Assembly (NCBI RefSeq): GCF_014698145.1
Contig: NZ_JACJSM010000001.1
Location: 470,633-534,632, forward strand
Direction: 5' to 3'
Length of the DNA: 64,000 bases
DNA from: Oscillatoria sp. FACHB-1406
GTDB lineage: Bacteria > Cyanobacteriota > Cyanobacteriia > Cyanobacteriales > Spirulinaceae
A program made the translations under genes and the position numbers. This document shows positions 36,922 to 43,740 of this stretch, piece by piece (position 1 is the first letter of the stretch; each line of letters starts with the position of its first letter). The notes beneath the pieces were generated by a model, which did no database searches, was not told the origin of the DNA, and was given only the letters and a program-made list of their open reading frames with translations.

Positions 36922-37419
36922 CTAGCCCCCAATCAATACGGTCGGGCAGCCTGCTGTAATGGTATTTGGTGGCCCAACTGCTTCGACAATGGTATCTCCG
37001 GCGCGACAAGCTGGAAGCCCATTAATCAAAACTGTCGTACTCCCATTAATGACAACGCCAGGACCATGCACGGGAAGAGGCAAAGGTGTCGCGCAATTAT
37101 GAATATCGGCTCCACCAGCACTGCTTAGAATGGTACTGCTCATTGTTGCAGCAGCCGTTGCTTTGGTTGTTTCTTCCGCTGTTTTAGCTGCTGGCAATCC
37201 CGGCGTTCCTACGGCGGCTAGGGTAGAAGCTTCGGCAGCTAGAATCGCTGCGTCGCTCGTTCGCCTTGCCGCTTGGATTGCCCCGGCTGAGGCTAAAGGA
37301 ATTCCCCGCCAAGCCGGTAAATTGCCGATGAGGACATTCGGGCTACCCGGCCCTCCGGTTAGTACGGGTGGGAGGGGATGGGCTACAGGGTCAGTTATTC
37401 TGGCGGCTGGTCTGCTCAT
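36922..37419 (-). CDS. PAAR-domain spike tip protein (Afp10-like) with Ala-rich insertion
   Basis: 165 residues. The PAAR fold is visible at the two ends: PAARITDPVAHP ... GSPNVLIGNLPAW, and GADIHNCATPLPLPVHGPGVV ... STTVLINGLPACRAGD ... GCPTVLIGG. Candidate zinc ligands are the His and Cys residues in DPVAHP, IHNC and PVHGPG. Between them lies an alanine-rich, probably helical insertion of about 60 residues (AGAIQAARRTSDAAILAAEAS), longer than in minimal PAAR proteins. PAAR caps the VgrG-like spike and may carry cargo. A dispersed repeat begins at its start codon. Confidence 0.88.
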   Translation of the reverse strand: MSRPAARITDPVAHPLPPVLTGGPGSPNVLIGNLPAWRGIPLASAGAIQAARRTSDAAILAAEASTLAAVGTPGLPAAKTAEETTKATAAATMSSTILSSAGGADIHNCATPLPLPVHGPGVVINGSTTVLINGLPACRAGDTIVEAVGPPNTITAGCPTVLIGG

Positions 37420-37548
37420 AAGCTGTTTGGGATTTAAATTGTGGTGTCGGACTGACGGGGGGATGGGGGACAGTTATCAGTCATCAGTCATCAGTTATCA
37501 GGGGAGAGGGGGTATTGAATATCTCCAAGTTAGATGCGTCTTAGCTTA
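37417..37548. repeat. Dispersed repeat, copy A (inverted relative to copy B at 47.7 kb)
   Basis: On the plus strand this reads ATAAGCTGTTTGGGATTTAA ... ACTGACGGGG ... TTAGATGCGTCTTAGCTTA. The reverse complement of 47715-47802 has the same blocks in the same order. Copy A has an extra stretch with tandem CAGTTATCAGTCATCAGTCA-type units in its middle. It fills the gap between the spike gene and the PAAR gene. Confidence 0.75.
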
Positions 37549-37565
37549 CAGAAATTCCTTAACCT

Positions 37566-39296
37566 TTAGTTGAGTTTAATCAAACTCCCTCGAATCGTAA
37601 TGATGCCTGTAGCATTGATATCGAGATTGCCAGTAGAACTTATCGTAATGCTGCCATTACTATCATCTAAACGCAATCTGTGACCGCCCTGAGTTTCAAT
37701 TTCGACAACTTTTTGACTGTCATTAATTCGTAATTTATGCCCCTCTGCGGTCTCAATATAAGCCCCTTTCTTACTCCCTCCTTTATCCTCTTCGACAAAC
37801 TGGATTTTATGCCCGACGCGGGTTTGAAAAGTTCGCAAGCGCACCTTTCCATCTGTCACGTCATCGGCTACTCGATTGGGAGTACCATCTTTACCATTCC
37901 AAACTCCCCCTAAAATGTAGGGACGATGAATATCGCCGTGTTCAAAAGCAACTAACACTTCGTCATTCACTTCCGGCAAACAAGAAAAACCTCGTTCTTT
38001 TCCCGCCCCCATGCTAACCACCCTAGCCCAATGACTGGTATGATCTTCAGTCAAACTGGGAAACTTGACCTTAACTCTACCTAAGTTTTCCGGATCTTCG
38101 TTATCGGTAACAATCCCAATTAATAAAGTTTGTCCGGGAGTAAGATGAGTCGCTGGAGATAGCGTATTTAAGAGATTTCCGCCTCGCAAACCGCGCACGC
38201 TAAATTCAGTCGTATAAACTCGTTCTTGGAACGTATGGCGCGTATCCGTCACGTAATACTGACCGCTATATTTTCCCAAATCCTTAAGCTCTACTACTCG
38301 CCCCGGACGGATATCCGGATTCCCTTCTCCTTTAGCATCTGCCAAGATATACTGCCCTCCCACTTCATCGCAAATTGCTTGGGCCATAATATCTGCCTCT
38401 TTCGGAGAACAAACAGGGCGATCTACGACATATAATGTCGGACTTACGGGATTTTTAGTGAAAAACTTCGTACTGGTATCACTCCCTTTACCATTGTCGG
38501 TTTTAGTGATTAATTCTTCTGTTTTTCGAGAAGAGACAATTGCCCGCTTTTCTTTGTAATCCCAGGATCTGACTTCAACCTCCTTGACTTGTTCCGCACT
38601 TGACAACCGGACTCGAAAGTTATGGATATCTGTTAGCCATTTCAACTCTACGTTTTTGTCGGACTTGGGCTTTCTAAAGTACAACTTTCCATCTTGTACG
38701 AAGAGTTCAAAGCCAATCCGCGCTGCCCTCTCGCGCAGGAACTCCATACTCGTTTGGTTGCTTTGAAAAATATACTCGTAGGGACCTCCACTGGGGTCGA
38801 TTTTACCAATCGGAATATCGACTTCTTCAGCAATTTTTTTGACAATATCGCTATCGGTCATATTTTGAAACGAACGATTCCAGCGTCCTCGATGGAGGCG
38901 ATGAGAAACATCATAACCGCGAATAATAATCGGTGCTTGCGTTCGTTCGCTAAAGTGGGTTTCAAAAGCAGTAATTTCTCCTTCTATAACATTGCCTTCT
39001 TTATTTTCTTCAAAATCTTGAGATGCTGTAGTGCTGGCAACGAACCCAATCTTCACCTTTTTTCCCATTTCCAGCAAATCTTGGTGCTTCCAGGGTTTCT
39101 CGTTTACCTTTCCAGATTGATAGTCATTTTGAATCACTAAGGTAAACATGGCGGGTAAGTTCAGGCTTTCTTCAACAATCACTTGAAGAATATCTTCCAT
39201 AAGTTCAGGAGGATTTTGTTTCCCATCAATAGTGATGCTGGGAAGAGCTTGGTAGTTTCCTTGTGTTTTGTTGAATGATAGAGTATTCTGGCTCAT
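37566..39296 (-). CDS. VgrG-like spike protein (Afp8-like)
   Basis: 576 residues. The N-terminal half is the phage late control D/gp27-like domain (LQVIVEESLNLPAMFTLVIQN; EITAFETHFSERTQAPIIIRGYD). The gp5-type OB fold follows (LLIGIVTDNEDPENLGRVKV, then HWARVVSMGAGKERGFSCLPE, EVLVAFEHGDIHRPYILGGVWNG). The C-terminus is a short beta-helix-like needle (HRLRLDDSNGSITISSTGNLD). It forms the trimeric spike. ATG 39296 overlaps the stop of the CIS_tube gene (TGATG), so they are translationally coupled; a GTG one codon earlier is unlikely. Confidence 0.93.
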   Translation of the reverse strand: MSQNTLSFNKTQGNYQALPSITIDGKQNPPELMEDILQVIVEESLNLPAMFTLVIQNDYQSGKVNEKPWKHQDLLEMGKKVKIGFVASTTASQDFEENKEGNVIEGEITAFETHFSERTQAPIIIRGYDVSHRLHRGRWNRSFQNMTDSDIVKKIAEEVDIPIGKIDPSGGPYEYIFQSNQTSMEFLRERAARIGFELFVQDGKLYFRKPKSDKNVELKWLTDIHNFRVRLSSAEQVKEVEVRSWDYKEKRAIVSSRKTEELITKTDNGKGSDTSTKFFTKNPVSPTLYVVDRPVCSPKEADIMAQAICDEVGGQYILADAKGEGNPDIRPGRVVELKDLGKYSGQYYVTDTRHTFQERVYTTEFSVRGLRGGNLLNTLSPATHLTPGQTLLIGIVTDNEDPENLGRVKVKFPSLTEDHTSHWARVVSMGAGKERGFSCLPEVNDEVLVAFEHGDIHRPYILGGVWNGKDGTPNRVADDVTDGKVRLRTFQTRVGHKIQFVEEDKGGSKKGAYIETAEGHKLRINDSQKVVEIETQGGHRLRLDDSNGSITISSTGNLDINATGIITIRGSLIKLN

Positions 39297-39832
39297 CACT
39301 TATTATTTCTTTTGTCAAAACTATCGTTCCGGCGATCGCGCATGACAGCCTTCATGCTATTATCGGGCTTAGGTGCTTCAGCTTCTTTAAGGGTCAGACT
39401 ATCAATAACAGCCCGAACGGGGGTCCCATCGGGCAAGAAAAGAGTTAGTTTATAATTAAGCTTTTCGATAAAGCAAGATCGGAGATAAACTCTTTGTCCC
39501 CAAAAAAAAGTGTAGAGAGGAGGTCTTTGATTATCGCTTCCACCGCCTTCTTTTCCAACAAATTCGAGCGCTCTCTTAAATTTCTCTATGTGGTCTTTAA
39601 CAACATCCCTTCCTACTTCATAAGTATCAAATACAATATTATTAATAGTAATCGTATAAGCTTTTACATGAGAAAAACTGACTTTAGGCTTTCCTGATTG
39701 CTGAGACCTTGCTCCCGCACTTTCCGAGGTTTCCATAACACCTTCAAAAACCAACTCAGAAGGATTGAACATAAATTCAATCGTAGGGATACCAGGATCG
39801 TTAGCTTTAAGAGTTGCTTTAGTGAGTGTCAT
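39296..39832 (-). CDS. CIS tube-initiator protein (CIS_tube domain, Afp7-like, without LysM)
   Basis: 178 residues. The conserved opening IPTIEFMFNPSELVFEGV and the later LYTFFWGQRVYLRSCFIEKLNYKLTLFLPDGTPVRA match the CIS_tube N-terminal domain of Afp7-like proteins, which join the spike to the first tube ring. Many members carry a C-terminal LysM domain; this one ends soon after the core with a charged tail (MRDRRNDSFDKRNNK) and I see no LysM. It is coupled to the spike gene. Confidence 0.85.
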   Translation of the reverse strand: MTLTKATLKANDPGIPTIEFMFNPSELVFEGVMETSESAGARSQQSGKPKVSFSHVKAYTITINNIVFDTYEVGRDVVKDHIEKFKRALEFVGKEGGGSDNQRPPLYTFFWGQRVYLRSCFIEKLNYKLTLFLPDGTPVRAVIDSLTLKEAEAPKPDNSMKAVMRDRRNDSFDKRNNK

Positions 39833-39859
39833 TGGGTTTCAGAATTGATAGCGTTATTC

Positions 39860-42800
39860 TTACCAAGGCAAGCGCCCAGTATAAAGATTATTTTGGCGCT
39901 CTTTGTCGATCGCGAGTCGTTGCAGGAGAAAAGAATAAACTTCTCGGTTAAGTTCGTCCAAGATGCGGTCTAGGGAGTAAGGGCTATTTTCCGCATCAGT
40001 TTGAAGTCGTCCCGGTGCAGACGGTGAAGAATTTTCACGAGCTTGCGGCGGCAGCGCATGAGTCAGGTCGAGTGAGTCCAACCAAGGCAGGGAAGTTCCC
40101 GAAGCGCGTACCGCTACGCGAATTTCTGCGGGATCGCGGCGTTCTCTTTCCTGCTCTAATTGGAATTTTATACAACTGTAAACCTTCCGAGCTAAAAATT
40201 CCAACGTTTCTTCATCAACAGTCATATTTTTAGAAGTTTCCTGAGTTACAGGAATTGATGCGCTTGGAGTCGAGGGAGAATTAGCAAAATCGTCTTTACG
40301 ATAAGATGAATTTGTAACGCTATGTAAAGTTGAACTTGGAGGAGAAGCAGCGCTTTCAATAGGTTGATAATCTTGATTAGCTGTAGCAGAGGAATCTGCG
40401 CCAAGCAGTTCTGAAATATTTGACCAATTCTTAGGAACCGTAGCTTCTGGGGCAGGAGGTTCTCTTAATAAATCAGCAATATTTGACCAAGATTGAGGAA
40501 CTTTTACTGAAGTATTGAGGACTTCTTTGACAGAGTTATTCGATAGCGAAGAGGGAAGAGAAAGTCTATCCGAGTAAGGAATGAGAGGTTCTGTAAGTCC
40601 TAAAGGTTGGAGTTGAAGAACAGATTGAGGTTCGACTGCAAGTTCGAGCGAGGAAGTTTCTACCTGTCTTTGAACTAGGGCAGTTTCTGGTGCTGGTTCA
40701 ACCGTTGGAGATTCGACTTGCTTTTGAAGGGGTGCGACATCTTCTGTCTGTTCGGAAGCAGTATTTTCTACCTGCTTTTGAACTAGGGTCGTTTCTGGTG
40801 TTGGTTCAACAATTGGAGGTTCGACTTGCCTTTGAACTAGGGCAATTTCTTGTGTTGGTTCAACCGTTGGAGATTCGACTTGCCTTTGAACTAGGGCAAT
40901 TTCTTGTGTTGGTTCAACCGTTGGAGATTCGACTTGCCTTTGAACTAGGGTAGTTTCTGGTGCTGCTTCAACAATTGGAGGTTCGACTTGCTTTTGAACT
41001 AGGGCAGTTTCTGGTGTTGGTTCAACTGTTGGAGATTCGACTTGCCTTTGAATAGGCGAGACATCTTCTGTCTGTTCGGAAGCAGTATTTTCTACCTGCT
41101 TTTGAACTAGGGTCGTTTCTGGTGTTGGTTCAACCGTTGGAAATTCGACTTGCCTTTGAATAGGCGTAGTTTCTGGTGCTGGTTCAACAATTGGAGGTTC
41201 GACTTGCCTTTGAATAGGCGTGACATCTTCTGTCTGTTCGGAAGCGGTAGTTTCTGCTTGCCTTTGAACTAGGGTCGTTTCTGGTGCTGGTTCAACCGTT
41301 GGAGATTCGACTTGCCTTTGAATAGGCGTGACATCTTCTGTCTGTTCGGGAGCGGTATTTTCTACCTGCTTTTGAATAGGCGCTGTTTCTGGTGTTGGTT
41401 CAACCGTTGGAGATTCGACTTGCCTTTGAATAGGCGAGACATCTTCTGTCTGTTCAGAAGCAGTATTTTCTACCTGCTTTTGAATGGGTGCAGTTTCTGG
41501 TGTTGGTTCAACTGTTGGAGATTCGACTTGCTTTTGAATAGGCGCAGTTTCTTGTGCTGGTTCAACCGTTGGAGATTCGACTTGCCTTTGAATAGGCGAA
41601 ACATCTTCTGTCTGTTCGGGAGCGGTATTTTCTACCTGCTTTTGAACTAGGGTAGTTTCTGGTGCTGCTTCAACCGTTGGAGGTTCGACTTGCTTTTGAA
41701 TGGGTGCGACATCTTCTGTCTGTTCGGAAGCGGTATTTTCTATCTGCTTTTGAATAGGCACAGTTTCTGGTGTTGGTTCAACCGTTGGAAATTCGACTTG
41801 CCTTTGAATAGGTGTTGTTTCTGGTGCTGGTTCAACCGTTGGAGATTCGACTTGCCTTTGAATAGGCGAAACATCTTCTGTCTGTTCGGGAGCGGTATTT
41901 TCTACCTGCTTTTGAATAGGCGCTGTTTCTTTTGTTGGGGCTAAAGTCGGGGTTTCAACTTGCTTTTGAATGGGTGCAGTTTCTTGTGCTGGTTCAACCG
42001 TTGGAGATTCGACTTGCCTTTGAATAGGCGAGACATCTTCTGTCTGTTCGGGAGCGGTATTTTCTACCTGCTTTTGAATAGGCGCTGTTTCTTTTGTTGG
42101 GGCTAAAGTCGGGGTTTCAACTTGCTTTTGAATAGGCGTGACATCTTCTGTCTGTTCGGAAGCGGTATTTTCTACCTGCCTTTGAACTAGGGTAGTTTCT
42201 GGTGCTGCTTCAACCGTTGGAGGTTCAACTTGCTTTTGAATAGGCGAGACATCTTCTGTCTGTTCGGAAGCGGTATTTTCTACCTGCCTTTGAACTAGGG
42301 TAGTTTCTGGTGCTGCTTCAACCGTTGGAGGTTCGACTTGCCTTTGAATAGGCGAGACATCTTCTGTCTGTTCGGAAGCGGTATTTTCTACCTGCTTTTG
42401 AATAGGCGCTGTTTCTGGTGTTGGTTCAACCGTTGGAGGTTCGACTTGCTTTTGAATAGGCGAGACATCTTCTGTCTGTTCGGGAGCGGTAGTTTCTACC
42501 TGCCTTTGAATCGGTGATGTTTGTCGCTGTGTCCGAACAGATTCTTTTGATACCTCTCCAGAAAAAGCTGATGAAAGAAGGTTGGGGGATTGAGTCAATG
42601 GCTGGGAAAAACCCAGTGGCTCCAATTCAGAATAGTTTTGATTTACACCCGTCTTGTTACTGATGGTAACTGAAGAGTCTACTCTCTTCGCTTTACCGCT
42701 TTCTTCTGGTACAGTAGACTGCGGCGCTACTGAAAAGGTTGAAGGATCGCTGAAACCCTGCAAAACTTTCAACTCTTCAGGTATTCTCTCGATTGAATTT

Positions 42801-43006
42801 GGAAAGGCGAACTCCAGGGAATCGAAGGAGTTAGAACTTTGAGTATTTTCTGCTGAAGTTCCTAAAGGCTGTTTGTTTTGCCCTAAAGGAGAATTTGACT
42901 GTCCTAAAGGCTGTTGAGTGGATGGAGTCAGCGGTCTCCTAATCCCTAATGGAGAAGCAAGACTAACAAAAGTCTTTAAACCTAAATTTGGTAGTTTTTG
43001 AGTCAT
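39860..43006 (-). CDS. Repeat-rich CIS protein: 34 tandem 18-residue units, C-terminal helical motifs
   Basis: 1048 residues from ATG 43006. The first about 165 residues are Ser/Thr/Pro/Gln-rich with LGI and PLG repeats. Residues 170-781 are 34 uninterrupted 18-residue units of two types, VENTASEQTEDVSPIQRQ and VESPTVEPTPETAPIQKQ, all ending (I/V/L)Q(R/K)Q. The C-terminus has two related helical motifs (LARKVYSCIKFQLEQERER near 940; LNREVYSFLLQRLAIDKERQ near 1025) that resemble the 48-residue protein upstream. No membrane segment and no known domain is seen. It occupies the place between tube and CIS_tube genes. It could be a scaffold, a length determinant or a cargo-tethering protein. Confidence 0.75.
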   Translation of the reverse strand: MTQKLPNLGLKTFVSLASPLGIRRPLTPSTQQPLGQSNSPLGQNKQPLGTSAENTQSSNSFDSLEFAFPNSIERIPEELKVLQGFSDPSTFSVAPQSTVPEESGKAKRVDSSVTISNKTGVNQNYSELEPLGFSQPLTQSPNLLSSAFSGEVSKESVRTQRQTSPIQRQVETTAPEQTEDVSPIQKQVEPPTVEPTPETAPIQKQVENTASEQTEDVSPIQRQVEPPTVEAAPETTLVQRQVENTASEQTEDVSPIQKQVEPPTVEAAPETTLVQRQVENTASEQTEDVTPIQKQVETPTLAPTKETAPIQKQVENTAPEQTEDVSPIQRQVESPTVEPAQETAPIQKQVETPTLAPTKETAPIQKQVENTAPEQTEDVSPIQRQVESPTVEPAPETTPIQRQVEFPTVEPTPETVPIQKQIENTASEQTEDVAPIQKQVEPPTVEAAPETTLVQKQVENTAPEQTEDVSPIQRQVESPTVEPAQETAPIQKQVESPTVEPTPETAPIQKQVENTASEQTEDVSPIQRQVESPTVEPTPETAPIQKQVENTAPEQTEDVTPIQRQVESPTVEPAPETTLVQRQAETTASEQTEDVTPIQRQVEPPIVEPAPETTPIQRQVEFPTVEPTPETTLVQKQVENTASEQTEDVSPIQRQVESPTVEPTPETALVQKQVEPPIVEAAPETTLVQRQVESPTVEPTQEIALVQRQVESPTVEPTQEIALVQRQVEPPIVEPTPETTLVQKQVENTASEQTEDVAPLQKQVESPTVEPAPETALVQRQVETSSLELAVEPQSVLQLQPLGLTEPLIPYSDRLSLPSSLSNNSVKEVLNTSVKVPQSWSNIADLLREPPAPEATVPKNWSNISELLGADSSATANQDYQPIESAASPPSSTLHSVTNSSYRKDDFANSPSTPSASIPVTQETSKNMTVDEETLEFLARKVYSCIKFQLEQERERRDPAEIRVAVRASGTSLPWLDSLDLTHALPPQARENSSPSAPGRLQTDAENSPYSLDRILDELNREVYSFLLQRLAIDKERQNNLYTGRLPW
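40664..42499. repeat. 34 tandem 54-bp coding repeats
   Basis: The tract is exactly 34 x 54 = 1836 bases, with no insertion or deletion between units. Two unit types (VENTA.. and VE.P(T/I)VE..) mostly alternate, with runs of the second type toward the gene's 3' end. It is in frame throughout. Confidence 0.92.
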
Positions 43007-43054
43007 CACTGCTTCTCGTTATAAATCAGTAAATTGCTGAATTAAGTTTGAGTT

Positions 43055-43588
43055 TTACTCGATAAAATACCCAGATGAATGACGACCTGCTTTAAGTTCT
43101 ATCGCGCCACCTCCTGAAGATTCTGATGATTTCAGTATCTTTAACCCTTCGTAGGCTAAAACTAACTCTTCAATGGCTACACTATTAGAGTTGGCTTGGA
43201 GTGCTGGAGCTTTCCAACCCACCGGAACTGCTCCCAAAAGCGTCCAACACTGCATTGTTTCACCTGCTTGATTAAAGAGCAAGATATTTACGTTACAGCG
43301 ACGTTTGGGGGTTTGACTGAGAATGCCGCTAACCCAATCCCAAAAAATTAGGTCTTCTGTCATTCCTCGTTTTAGAGTTACATTTGAAAACTTGGCTTGC
43401 CCTAAGAGAATTCGCTGTTGGTCGTTAACTCCACCTTCAAATCTTGTCTCATGCTGAATTTCCACTCCTAAACCCGAGCATTCGCTAAAGGATGCTGTAA
43501 TACTACTTTCTATTTCGACATAAAATCGATTTGAGGTTATATAATTAAGTTCGTGGGTTATTTTGCCGTTTTTTGAGTTATTTTCCAT
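43055..43588 (-). CDS. Third gp19-like tube/tail protein (Afp5-like)
   Basis: 177 residues. The tail-tube gp19 pattern is clear: SNRFYVEIESSITASFSECSGL, then KFSNVTLKRGMTEDLIFWDW, and PVGWKAPALQANSNSVAIEELVLAYEGL. It has a charged N-terminal leader and a longer, glycine/serine-rich C-terminal tail than the other two copies. In eCIS the third tube paralogue (Afp5) usually makes the ring next to the spike. The gene is separated by only 3 bp from the 48-residue gene. Confidence 0.9.
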   Translation of the reverse strand: MENNSKNGKITHELNYITSNRFYVEIESSITASFSECSGLGVEIQHETRFEGGVNDQQRILLGQAKFSNVTLKRGMTEDLIFWDWVSGILSQTPKRRCNVNILLFNQAGETMQCWTLLGAVPVGWKAPALQANSNSVAIEELVLAYEGLKILKSSESSGGGAIELKAGRHSSGYFIE

Positions 43589-43591
43589 AGA

Positions 43592-43738
43592 TTATTTCCT
43601 CAAGTTTCCAACGCGATCGCGCTGATTTTGTAAATCTTCTAGCATGAGTTGATAGACGCGATCGCACAACTTACGCAGTGAGATCGGATCTTTCAAAATT
43701 TGTTTAGCTAGTTTGGATATATTTTCTGAATTACTCAT
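43592..43738 (-). CDS. 48-residue CIS-associated helical protein
   Basis: ATG 43738 to TAA 43592-43594. The sequence SKLAKQILKDPISLRKLCDR then VYQLMLEDLQNQRDR is helical and charged. It sits 2 bp after the pseudokinase stop and 3 bp before the third tube gene, so it is almost surely translated with them. The VYxLMLEDLxxxRDR part resembles two motifs at the C-terminus of the repeat-rich protein. No named family is recognised. Confidence 0.7.
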   Translation of the reverse strand: MSNSENISKLAKQILKDPISLRKLCDRVYQLMLEDLQNQRDRVGNLRK

Positions 43739-43740
43739 CG

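Noticed and set aside
40690-41944. Three antisense frames over the 18-residue repeats
   Set aside because: Low-complexity mirrors of the in-frame coding repeats.
40664-42499. CRISPR-like array
   Set aside because: Units are 54 bp in frame, directly adjacent and without unique spacers, so it is a protein repeat.
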